Positions 1 to 6,327 of a stretch of DNA of 10,150 nt are shown here, one piece after another. The translations under genes and the position numbers were made by a program. The stretch comes from JBGLNJ01 sp964353405 (lineage in GTDB: Bacteria; Chloroflexota; Anaerolineae; Fen-1058). Position 1 is the stretch's first letter. Every line of letters begins with the position of its first letter. The notes below the pieces were generated by a model. It was not told where the DNA came from. It was given only the letters and a program-made list of their open reading frames with translations, and made no database searches. Location of the stretch: assembly GCA_964353405.1 (NCBI GenBank), contig CAYGWJ010000005.1, positions 1 to 10,150 of the forward strand, written 5' to 3'.

Positions 1-240
1 TGCACTCAGGATCAGGGCCTCATTGGTCAGCTTGTGCACAAAGAAAATTGCCAGATAACGGCCTGAATCTGTTTGTCCCAACGCTCGATAAACATCCTCG
101 CCGCGATAGTGGCCTCTGTTCATTCGCTTGGCTCTTGGCTGGTTGCCGAAAACTTGCTCTACTTCTTCGGGAGTCACTTGATGCTTTACTTCAAGCTTCT
201 CCACTATCTCCTCCAGCCAAATGAATCCTGCTATTTTCAT
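1..240 (-). CDS. BrnT-like ribonuclease toxin, N-terminal 80 residues (cut by window edge)
   Basis: This frame is open from an ATG at 240-238 to the window edge and gives 80 residues beginning MKIAGFIWLEEIVEKLEVKH. The layout fits the BrnT toxin family (RelE-like fold, ribonuclease of the BrnTA type II toxin-antitoxin system). It has an early Phe/Trp patch, then KHQVTPEEVEQVF where the family has KHGVsfeeA..VF. A basic stretch (RAKRMNR), a GEDVYRALGQTDSGRYL strand pair and the start of the LILSA core strand follow. The missing end should carry the conserved Arg of the ISAR motif. The start has an AAGGA ribosome site (complement of 250-254) nine bases upstream, inside the end of tyrS, and the gap to the tyrS stop is two bases. 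A BrnA antitoxin would be expected next, outside the window. The family call rests on motif resemblance only. Confidence 0.7.
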   Translation of the reverse strand, partial: MKIAGFIWLEEIVEKLEVKHQVTPEEVEQVFGNQPRAKRMNRGHYRGEDVYRALGQTDSGRYLAIFFVHKLTNEALILSA

Positions 241-242
241 TC

Positions 243-1472
243 TCAGCCATCCTTGACCAGCCGCACAAACTTGCGCTTGCCAACTTGCAGCACCGTGGGC
301 GCGGAAATATCCACCATCGCCTCGACGCTGTCCACGGTCTGCCCGTCAAGCTTGACGCCGTGCTGTTCTACCAGTCGCCGCGCTTCGCTCTTGCTGGGCG
401 CGAGCCTGGTCTGCACGAGGAGGCTGATGATATTGACCGGGCCGGACATTAAAAACTCGGGCATCTCTTCCGGCATCTCGCGCTCCTGGAATACGCGCTT
501 GAACTGCTCTTGTGCTTCGACGGCGGCCGTGTCGTTGTGAAAGATGCCGACGATTTCGCGCGCCAGTTCCATCTTGACATCGCGCGGATGGCGCGTGCCC
601 TGGGCCAGCGCCTCTTCAATCACCTTGATCTGCGACGGCAGGTAGCGGGTGGCGAGCTTGAAAAAGATCGGCATGGCGCTATCGGGCAGGCTCATCACCT
701 TGCCGTACATATCGGCCGGCTCGGCCAGGATGGGGATGTGGTTGCCCAGCGACTTGGACATCTTGACCATGCCATCGGTGCCGGGCAGAATGCCCATGAT
801 GATGCCAATCTGCGGTCGCTGGCCATAGACCTCTTGCAGCTTGCGCCCGGCGCTGATGATGTTAAACAGTTGATCGCTGCCGCCCACCTGCACGTCCGTG
901 TTCATCGCCACGGCGTCATAGCCCTGCATCAGGGCATAGAACGTCTCGTGCAGATAAACCGGGTCGCCCTTTTCCCAGCGCAGTTTAAAGTTTTCCCGTT
1001 GGATAAACTGCTGGACCGTAAACGCCGAACCCATTTTGATCATGTCGGCCAGCTTGAGGTCGAGCAGCCATGCGTGATTGAACCGGATTCTGGTTTTCTC
1101 TCGATCCAGGATCACAAAAGCCTGTTCCGCATAAGTGCGCCCGTTTCGTTCCGCCTCCTCCAGCCGGAGCGTGGCGCGCACTTCCGTTTTGTCGGACGGA
1201 TCGCCGACCATGCTGGTGCCGGTGCCGACCAGGAAGGTCACTTCGTGGCCCAATTCCTGGAACTGACGCAGCTTGCGCATGGGAATGGTGTGGCCCACGT
1301 GCAAGTCAGAGGTGCGTGGATCAAAGCCGCAATAGACCCGCAGCGGGCGATTTTCTTTCAATCGCTCGCGCAGCTCGCCGGCCATCGCCGCTTTGAGCTG
1401 CTCGTCGCCGTATTCTGTGCCCTGCATCAAAAGGGCGACTTGCTGATCGAGGTCGAGGTTGAGAGTGGTCAT
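243..1472 (-). CDS. tyrS: Tyrosyl-tRNA synthetase
   Basis: This cytoplasmic enzyme activates tyrosine with ATP and charges tRNA-Tyr. The 409-residue product has full length for the family. The class I signatures are both present: HVGH at residues 58-61, after the CGFDPRTSDLHVGH strand, and KMSKS at 237-241. The tyrosine pocket segment VQVGGSDQLFN (about 195-204) and YLHETFYALMQGYD (173-186) are also typical. An S4-like RNA-binding domain occupies about residues 346-405. The KMSKS form, rather than KFGKT, points to the TyrZ-like subgroup. I chose the ATG at 1472 because GGAGG lies just upstream (about 1476-1480), although a GTG at 1493 is in frame. No T-box was found in the leader. A BrnT-like gene follows with a two-base gap and is probably co-transcribed. 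Confidence 0.96.
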   Translation of the reverse strand: MTTLNLDLDQQVALLMQGTEYGDEQLKAAMAGELRERLKENRPLRVYCGFDPRTSDLHVGHTIPMRKLRQFQELGHEVTFLVGTGTSMVGDPSDKTEVRATLRLEEAERNGRTYAEQAFVILDREKTRIRFNHAWLLDLKLADMIKMGSAFTVQQFIQRENFKLRWEKGDPVYLHETFYALMQGYDAVAMNTDVQVGGSDQLFNIISAGRKLQEVYGQRPQIGIIMGILPGTDGMVKMSKSLGNHIPILAEPADMYGKVMSLPDSAMPIFFKLATRYLPSQIKVIEEALAQGTRHPRDVKMELAREIVGIFHNDTAAVEAQEQFKRVFQEREMPEEMPEFLMSGPVNIISLLVQTRLAPSKSEARRLVEQHGVKLDGQTVDSVEAMVDISAPTVLQVGKRKFVRLVKDG

Positions 1473-1532
1473 GCGTCCTCCGACAAGGCTCACGCAAGAG
1501 CCTGTGTGTCTAGTCCTAGTTCGTCATGTAGC

Positions 1533-1637
1533 TCACGGGTTGCTGACGCGCGGCGTCGGCTGGGCCAGAATCTTGGCGATGGGGCGCAAATCCAGCCACC
1601 ATTGCTTCTTGGGCCGGCCGTGCGCCTCGTCCATCAT
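1533..1637 (-). CDS. Possible small protein of 34 residues upstream of tyrS
   Basis: On the minus strand this frame is open from 1679 to a TGA at 1535-1533, with two ATG codons (1637 and 1634) and a TTG at 1643 as possible starts. From 1637 the product is 34 residues, beginning MMDEAHGRPKKQWWLDLRPI. Codon use in this frame is mostly G/C at third positions, as in the neighbours, and the Trp-Trp and Leu-Arg-Pro content does not look random. The only ribosome site is a weak GAAG about eight bases upstream. It sits between the putative promoter at 1705-1713 and tyrS, 60 bases before the tyrS start. It could be a real small protein, a leader ORF or a remnant of a longer gene. It has no tyrosine in the part after the ATG, so a tyrosine attenuator is unlikely. 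Function unknown. Confidence 0.3.
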   Translation of the reverse strand: MMDEAHGRPKKQWWLDLRPIAKILAQPTPRVSNP

Positions 1638-1704
1638 GCGCAAGTCTTCGAGTGGATGGAACTGATATGTAGCCTCTGGCTACGTCCGACCGGTCGCTCG
1701 CGAG

Positions 1705-1713
1705 ATTATACCA
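1705..1713 (-). promoter_or_regulatory. Extended -10 promoter for the tyrS leader
   Basis: Read on the minus strand, this is TGGTATAAT: a perfect -10 hexamer with the TG of an extended -10 element. No good -35 box lies 16-18 bases upstream, which is usual for extended -10 promoters. Transcription would start near 1698 and run about 225 bases to tyrS. A short inverted repeat, GTAGCC-AGA-GGCTAC (complement of 1669-1683), would lie near the 5' end of the transcript. Confidence 0.6.
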
Positions 1714-1733
1714 CGAAACGAGGTGGGCCCTGG

Positions 1734-1762
1734 TTGACGGGAAAGCGGGCCAGCGTTACAAT
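1734..1762 (+). promoter_or_regulatory. Sigma-70-type promoter of the sigma factor/degV/fabH operon
   Basis: TTGACG at 1734-1739 and TACAAT at 1757-1762 are separated by 17 bases, close to the housekeeping consensus. Transcription would start near 1769. It diverges from the tyrS-side promoter at 1705-1713, so both starts fall within about 70 bases and the two promoters may affect each other. Confidence 0.65.
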
Positions 1763-1785
1763 GACCGGCGTAACCTCGGCGGCTA

Positions 1786-2433
1786 ATGGGGGTTTCTATA
1801 CAAAGAACTTTCTCCAAGCCGGGGCCTGGGGGAGTGGTGACAGATTCACAGGAAGACGATCGCGCGCTCGTTGCGCAGGCCAAGTCGGACCCGGCGGCTT
1901 TTGGGATCTTGTACGAGCGCTACGTCGGCAAGATCTACAACTATGTCTATTATCGCACCGGCGACCGTCACGAAGCAGAAGACCTGACCGCACGCACATT
2001 TCAGCGGGCGATGGCGCACATTGGCCGCTATCGCGAGCAAGGCGTGCCGTTTTCGGCCTGGCTATACCGCATTGCGCACAACCTGGTCGCCAACTGGCAC
2101 CGCGATCAGGGCCGCCGCAGGGTGATAGGTCTGGACGAGATCACGTTGATCGGGTTGAGCCGCGAGAGACCCGAATCGGTGGCCGAGACGAATGAGCAGC
2201 GCGAGCGGTTGCTTGTGGCGATTCGAAGGCTGCCCGCCGAACGCCAGCAGCTGCTCATTTTGAAATTCGTCGAGCGAATGTCTAACGCCGATATCGGCCA
2301 AATCATGAGTCGCAGCGAAGGAGCGGTCAAGTCGCTTTATCATCGAACCTTGATTGCATTGCGTGACGAGTTGGGACTGAAAAGTGTTGTGCCCGGAGAG
2401 GAAGAAACGAATGATTCGAATCGTGACGGATAG
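1786..2433 (+). CDS. Sigma-70 family RNA polymerase sigma factor (ECF-like)
   Basis: This is an RNA polymerase specificity subunit with regions 2 and 4 only, the layout of extracytoplasmic-function-type factors. Region 2 covers about residues 30-105 (ILYERYVGKIYNYVYYRTGD, then EAEDLTARTFQRAMAHIGRY and AWLYRIAHNLVANWHRD). Region 4 covers about 145-200 (AIRRLPAERQQLLILKFVER, then the helix-turn-helix MSNADIGQIMSRSEGAVKSL). The start is uncertain. ATG 1786 lacks a ribosome site and adds a Gly/Pro-rich head. GTG at 1834 or 1837 follows a GGGGGA run and gives a product of about 198 residues. It is the first gene of the operon and overlaps degV by 23 bases. No standard zinc-finger anti-sigma gene is adjacent. 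The membrane protein two genes downstream is the only candidate partner. Its target promoters are unknown. Confidence 0.9.
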   Translation: MGVSIQRTFSKPGPGGVVTDSQEDDRALVAQAKSDPAAFGILYERYVGKIYNYVYYRTGDRHEAEDLTARTFQRAMAHIGRYREQGVPFSAWLYRIAHNLVANWHRDQGRRRVIGLDEITLIGLSRERPESVAETNEQRERLLVAIRRLPAERQQLLILKFVERMSNADIGQIMSRSEGAVKSLYHRTLIALRDELGLKSVVPGEEETNDSNRDG

Positions 2434-3253
2434 CACCTGTGACTTGCCAGAAGAGTTGATGGCGCTGCATGACATTCATGTCGTGCCGATTCACATCCAG
2501 TTCGGCGTCGAGACGTACCGCGATGGCCAGACGATTGACAAGCCGACGTTCTATCGTCGGGTGGAGCAGGACGGCATGTTGCCCAAGACCTCGCAGCCGC
2601 CGCCGGGCGACTTTGTCAGGATATACCAGGCGATCGCAGGCCCGGCTGACGAGATTTTGTCCATCCATGTTACCGGCAAACTATCGGGAACGTTGAACTC
2701 GGCGCAGTTGGCGGCGGAAGCGTTGGCGGATCGGATCAAGGTGCACGTCTTTGATAGCTGGGCCGGTTCTGCGGGCTTGGGGTTCATGTGTCTGGACGCC
2801 GTGCGGATGGCCGAGGCGGGCAAGAGCGCGGCAGACATCCTCAAGCGGCTGGAAACCACACGCCCGCAGGTGAATCACCTGTTCACGATGGCGAATCTCA
2901 AATTCGCTGAAATGAGTGGGCGGGTCAACAAGCTACAATCGGCGCTGGCTTCACTGCTCAACATCAAGCCGATCGTGCAGGCCGAGGGCGGCTTGATGCA
3001 AGTGGCCGACCAGGTTCGCACACGTAAAAAGGCCATCGAGCGCGTCATTGCGATAGCGCGCGAGCGTGTGGGCGAAACCAAGGTCAACCTGGCGGTGATT
3101 CATGCCCAGGCGCCCGATGAAGCTGCTCAAATGCTCGAGCAGGCCCGGCGCGCACTGCAAGTTGGCGAGACGTTTGTGCATGACCTGGCGCTTTCGTTGG
3201 CGGTCCATTTTGGGCCTGGCACATTGGCGGTGGTCACCTACCCGGCCGAGTAG
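2411..3253 (+). CDS. DegV family fatty-acid-binding protein (FakB-like)
   Basis: DegV proteins bind a single long-chain fatty acid. In Firmicutes the FakB members present it to the kinase FakA, which makes acyl-phosphate. The 280-residue product has the family's usual length. It begins with the signature MIRIVTDSTCDLP and contains TSQPPPGDF (60-68, the lipid-head Thr-Ser motif), SGTLNS (92-97), SGRV (169-172) and a conserved-type HFGPGTLAV near the C-terminus (His266). I chose ATG 2411 because it begins the conserved strand and is preceded by GGAGAGGAAG about nine bases upstream, inside the end of the sigma-factor gene. The overlap suggests translational coupling. No FakA-like kinase is in the window. 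The partner could be elsewhere, or the protein could act with FabH encoded downstream (inference). Confidence 0.93.
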   Translation: MIRIVTDSTCDLPEELMALHDIHVVPIHIQFGVETYRDGQTIDKPTFYRRVEQDGMLPKTSQPPPGDFVRIYQAIAGPADEILSIHVTGKLSGTLNSAQLAAEALADRIKVHVFDSWAGSAGLGFMCLDAVRMAEAGKSAADILKRLETTRPQVNHLFTMANLKFAEMSGRVNKLQSALASLLNIKPIVQAEGGLMQVADQVRTRKKAIERVIAIARERVGETKVNLAVIHAQAPDEAAQMLEQARRALQVGETFVHDLALSLAVHFGPGTLAVVTYPAE

Positions 3254-3284
3254 GCCGAGGGTTTACGTCCGCGAGGGTTGAGTG

Positions 3285-3644
3285 ATGGACGACCTTGGAA
3301 TTGAGGATATTTTGTCGGCGCAGGCCGACAGGCTCAATCAGGGAAAGCGCGATCTGGCTGCGCCGCCTGAGAGTCTGGATGAGCTGGCGGTGCTCATGCA
3401 GTTGGCCGAGCAGACTCAGCGTGTGCTGGCGCCTGTGGAGCCGAGCCCGGTGTTTGTCAACCACCTGGGCCGGCAGTTGGTCTCTAGAATGACAGAGGGC
3501 AGCCGCGAGATGAGCCGCCGGGCGCGTCGGGCCGTTCTTATTGTGGCGGCGGCCTTGGGGTCGGCTGTGTCAGTTGTATCCGCCGTTGGCGTCATCATCT
3601 ATCTCATTCGTCACCGCAATCGAAGGTTCCCCGTTCAATCGTAA
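3285..3644 (+). CDS. Small single-pass membrane protein of unknown function
   Basis: The product is 119 residues with no recognised family. Residues 1-82 are soluble, acidic at the start (MDDLGIEDIL) and then mainly helical, with LDELAVLMQLAEQTQRVLAP at 31-50 and PVFVNHLGRQLV at 55-66. A basic patch (SRRARR, 77-82) precedes one transmembrane helix at about 83-108, and a basic tail RHRNRR follows at 109-114. The start at ATG 3285 has GAGGG seven bases upstream, and a GTG one codon earlier is less well spaced. It lies 31 bases after degV and 31 bases before fabH in the sigma-factor operon. A soluble N-terminal part joined to one membrane helix is compatible with an anti-sigma-like tether, but no zinc-binding motif is present and this is inference only. 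Confidence 0.75.
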   Translation: MDDLGIEDILSAQADRLNQGKRDLAAPPESLDELAVLMQLAEQTQRVLAPVEPSPVFVNHLGRQLVSRMTEGSREMSRRARRAVLIVAAALGSAVSVVSAVGVIIYLIRHRNRRFPVQS

Positions 3645-3675
3645 AACGTAGAGTGTGAAACAAGGGGGATGAGCC

Positions 3676-4893
3676 ATGAAGTATGGTCGCATCGTCGGGT
3701 GGGGCAAGTATGCTCCGGCCAGGGTGCTAACGAATGCGGACCTGGCGAAAATGGTGGACACGAGTGACGAGTGGATCGTCACCCGTACCGGCATCCGCCA
3801 GCGCCATATTGCTGGTGAGGGCGAAACGACGGCCACCATGTCCGCGGCGGCCAGCCGCGCCGCTCTGACCCAGGCCGGCCTTTCGCCTGCAGACCTCGAC
3901 CTGATCATCCTGGCGACGACCTCGCCGGACTATTTGTTGCCGGCCGCCTCCAGCCTGGTGCAAGAGCTGCTCGGCGCCAAATGTGGCGCGTTCCAGCTTC
4001 AAGCCGGCTGCACCGGGTTTGTCTATGGGTTGGCAACAGCCCAGGCTTTTATCTCCACGGGCCTGCACAAGAATGTGCTTGTCATCGGCGCCGAGACTAT
4101 CAGCCGCAACGTGGACTGGAAGGATCGTGAGACGTGCGTGCTGTTTGGCGATGGCGCCGGCGCAGTGATCGTTCAGGCCTGCGACGAGCCAACGGGCGTG
4201 CTCTCGTTCGTGCTTGGCTCGGACGGATCAGGCGCGCAGCACTTGCGCATCAACATGGGCGCGCATGAGGTGATTACGCCGGAGACGATCCAGCGTGGTG
4301 ACCACTTTTTGCGCATGAACGGGCGCGAGGTGTTCAAGTTCGCCACCCGTGTGATGGGCCAGGCGGCCACGGAAGCCATTCTCCAGGCCGGCATGTCGCT
4401 GTCTGATATTGATCTGCTCATCCCGCATCAAGCGAATTTGCGTATCATCGAGCTGGCCGCGCGTCACCTGGGCTTGGCGATGGACAAGGTCCTGGTCAAC
4501 ATTCAAGACTATGGCAACACGTCGGCGGCCAGCATCCCGATCGCGCTGGTGGAGGCGATTGAGCAGGGGCGCTGCAAAGAGGGTGACAACTTGTGCCTGG
4601 TGGGATTCGGCGCCGGCCTGACGTGGGCGGCGGCGGTCGTTCGATGGGGCGTGTCCGAGCGGCCTTTCGCCATGTCGTCGTTGTTCACGCCCGTCGTCAA
4701 AGCGCGTGAGCGTGCCCAGGTGACCTGGCGCGTGGCGCAGACGGCGGCGGCGATGCGGGTGATGACGGCGCGGCATGCGGTCCAGAAGCGCACGGCGCAA
4801 GCCGTCGAGGCCGTCAAGTCAAGGGCGAGCGCGGCGCTGTTGCCGCTGTACGCTCGCGGAGACAAACGCTACACGCGAGACAGACACGATTAG
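3676..4893 (+). CDS. 3-oxoacyl-ACP synthase III (FabH-like) with basic C-terminal extension
   Basis: This is a thiolase-fold condensing enzyme. The FabH reaction joins acetyl-CoA (or another acyl-CoA) to malonyl-ACP and starts type II fatty-acid synthesis. All three catalytic residues are visible: Cys112 in QAGCTGF, His251 in IPHQAN and Asn281 in DYGNTSAAS, close to the positions in E. coli FabH. The family signature TSDEWIVTRTGIRQRHI is at about 34-50 and the glycine-rich end motif GFGAGLTWAA at about 309-318. The core ends near Trp324. A further 80 or so residues follow, rich in Ala, Arg, Val and Lys, mostly helix-forming and strongly basic, which the family does not normally have. The start has AAGGGGG seven bases upstream. 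It is the last gene of the sigma-factor operon, before a terminator. It could also be a KAS III-like enzyme with another acyl substrate. Confidence 0.93.
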   Translation: MKYGRIVGWGKYAPARVLTNADLAKMVDTSDEWIVTRTGIRQRHIAGEGETTATMSAAASRAALTQAGLSPADLDLIILATTSPDYLLPAASSLVQELLGAKCGAFQLQAGCTGFVYGLATAQAFISTGLHKNVLVIGAETISRNVDWKDRETCVLFGDGAGAVIVQACDEPTGVLSFVLGSDGSGAQHLRINMGAHEVITPETIQRGDHFLRMNGREVFKFATRVMGQAATEAILQAGMSLSDIDLLIPHQANLRIIELAARHLGLAMDKVLVNIQDYGNTSAASIPIALVEAIEQGRCKEGDNLCLVGFGAGLTWAAAVVRWGVSERPFAMSSLFTPVVKARERAQVTWRVAQTAAAMRVMTARHAVQKRTAQAVEAVKSRASAALLPLYARGDKRYTRDRHD

Positions 4894-4912
4894 CAAGTTT
4901 GCGCACAAGAGG

Positions 4913-4946
4913 ACCCTCCGGCAGGTTTCCCTGCGGGAGGGTTTTT
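4913..4946 (+). terminator. Intrinsic terminator after the fabH-like gene
   Basis: Arms ACCCTCC-G-GCAGG and CCTGC-G-GGAGGGT pair around a short TTTC loop with one G-G mismatch, and TTTTT follows. It begins 20 bases after the fabH stop. The next gene starts about 21 bases beyond the T-run. Confidence 0.88.
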
Positions 4947-4967
4947 CGTGCAAGGGGATTGGACATC

Positions 4968-5693
4968 GTGCAGTTATACTTTATCCGCCACGGCCAGTCA
5001 GTCAACAATCTGCTCTGGGATCAGACAGGTTCCAATAAGGGCCGCAGCATGGATGCCGAATTGACCCCGATGGGCCGACAACAGGCTGAACTCGTGGCTG
5101 AAATCCTGCGCCAGCCCAGCCGGCCTGCTGCGGCTCAGAGGAATGACGCTTATGACGCGGCGGACCTCAACATCACGCATCTCTATACCAGCTTGATGGT
5201 GCGGGCCGTTGCCACCGGCAGCGTCATCGCACAAGCTCTCAACCTGCCGCTTGTCGCCTGGGAGGATTTGCACGAGGTCGGCGGCATCTATCAGAGAGAC
5301 GAACCGACGGGCGAACGCACCGGACAACCCGGCAAGACTCGCGCGTATTTCGAGGCGCAATACCCCCGGCTGGTGCCAGATAGGCCCGGCCTGTATGAAG
5401 CTGGCTGGTGGAATCGTTCCCCCGAGGACCCCGAACAAGCGTCCGTCCGTGCCCAACGATTCCTGCGTGACTTGACAGAGCGGCATGGTGAGAAGGATGA
5501 TCGGGTCGCTGTGGTCAGTCACGGGGCCTTTTACAATGCCCTGTTGCGGGCTATGCTCAAGACACCCGATGAGGGTAACTGTTGGTTCATTCTGAACAAC
5601 GCGGCCATTTCCCGGTTTGACTTTTGCCGGGACCGGATCGAGTTGGTGTACCTGAATCGGTTGGATCATCTGCTGCCGGACTGGATCACCTAG
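4968..5693 (+). CDS. Histidine phosphatase family protein (phosphoglycerate-mutase-like)
   Basis: The product is a 241-residue cytoplasmic enzyme of the histidine phosphatase superfamily, which forms a phosphohistidine intermediate. The N-terminus QLYFIRHGQS carries the catalytic Arg7-His8-Gly9. The other core residues are Arg79 in SLMVRA, probably Glu103 in HEVGG, and His185 in VVSHGAFYN. The substrate is not predictable, and dPGM, alpha-ribazole phosphatase-like or broad phosphatases all share this core. I chose GTG 4968 because it places the RHG strand at the N-terminus and has AAGGGG about ten bases upstream. An in-frame start at 4899 would translate through the terminator hairpin and is unlikely. 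No promoter is evident in the 21 bases between the terminator and the start. Its TAG stop overlaps by two bases with the stop of the convergent gene. Confidence 0.88.
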   Translation: MQLYFIRHGQSVNNLLWDQTGSNKGRSMDAELTPMGRQQAELVAEILRQPSRPAAAQRNDAYDAADLNITHLYTSLMVRAVATGSVIAQALNLPLVAWEDLHEVGGIYQRDEPTGERTGQPGKTRAYFEAQYPRLVPDRPGLYEAGWWNRSPEDPEQASVRAQRFLRDLTERHGEKDDRVAVVSHGAFYNALLRAMLKTPDEGNCWFILNNAAISRFDFCRDRIELVYLNRLDHLLPDWIT

Positions 5694-6298
5694 CGAGACG
5701 AGGGTGCCTGCCGGGCCTGGCGGCGTATGCGCTTTTGCTTGGGCGTTGAGGCAAACGATTTCGTGTGCGGTTCGATCTGCGTGGCTAGCTGTTCGATCTG
5801 CTCCGCCAGGCGTTGAAACTCGTCGCGCGTTGGAACACCGCGCTCGATCAGCGCTTGCCGAAAGGCTTGCTCGATCGGCCATTCCGTTTCTGCAGGTTGG
5901 CCTTCGGCGACGAGCCGGTCGCGGAGGCGAGCGCCCTCCTCTGGGGTCAGTTCGCCGCGGGCGACGAGCGCCTCTAGCCGCCGGGCGATCTCTTGGTCCA
6001 CCTGCCCCCAAAGGCCCAGCGGCGAAGCGAGTGAGCGCTGCAGCGCATTGAGCGTATTGCCCCCGGCCTCAATCAATCCCTTCAGGACGGACCGGGGAAC
6101 AAAGCCGCCCTCCTTCTTCTCCTGCTCGAACACGATCTGCGTCAGGGTCACGGCGGTCAGGTCCTCGCCCGTGGCATGATCCAGCACGTGGACTTCTTGG
6201 CCGCGGCGGATGAGATCGGCAATGCCCTCCAGCGTGACGTACTGCTTGGCCTCGGTGTCATACAGCTTTCGGTTGGGATAACGTTTGATGATGGGCAC
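5690..6298 (-). CDS. PHA-accumulation regulator (PhaR-type DNA-binding domain) with phasin-like C-terminal half
   Basis: Residues 1-65 are a clear PHB/PHA accumulation regulator DNA-binding domain (KRYPNRKLYDT at 5-15, YVTLEGIADLIRRG at 20-33, ATGEDLTAVTLTQIVFEQE at 42-60). In PHA producers such proteins repress phasin genes and also bind PHA granules. Residues about 104-176 align without large gaps with residues 40-112 of the neighbouring phasin-like protein (LVARGELTPEEGARL against LVERGEIARKDAKKL, and VPTRDEFQRLAEQIEQL against VPTKADFEALNVKIAAL). The last 25 residues are basic and probably disordered. The start is GTG 6298. It lies 29 bases downstream of the phasin-like gene in the same operon, with only a weak AGAGAG ribosome site. 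No PHA synthase is in the window, so the link to PHA is by family only. Confidence 0.88.
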   Translation of the reverse strand: MPIIKRYPNRKLYDTEAKQYVTLEGIADLIRRGQEVHVLDHATGEDLTAVTLTQIVFEQEKKEGGFVPRSVLKGLIEAGGNTLNALQRSLASPLGLWGQVDQEIARRLEALVARGELTPEEGARLRDRLVAEGQPAETEWPIEQAFRQALIERGVPTRDEFQRLAEQIEQLATQIEPHTKSFASTPKQKRIRRQARQAPSSR

Positions 6299-6327
6299 GA
6301 GCTCGTCTCTCTGCAGTGCTGTTGGGA

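Noticed and set aside
1473..1700. T-box riboswitch in the tyrS leader
   Set aside because: The conserved T-box bulge sequence and the paired terminator/antiterminator are not present on the minus strand here.
510..2195. Plus-strand open frame of 561 codons
   Set aside because: It runs antisense through tyrS, which has all catalytic motifs, and then into the sigma-factor gene in another frame. Composition is His/Gln/Arg-rich as expected for an antisense frame in G+C-rich DNA.
4899..4967. Upstream in-frame start for the histidine-phosphatase gene
   Set aside because: It would translate the terminator hairpin and add residues before the RHG strand that the family does not have. GTG 4968 has a ribosome site.
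4998..6011. Minus-strand open frame of 337 codons
   Set aside because: It is antisense to the histidine-phosphatase gene and out of frame with the PhaR-type regulator, both of which have clear family motifs.
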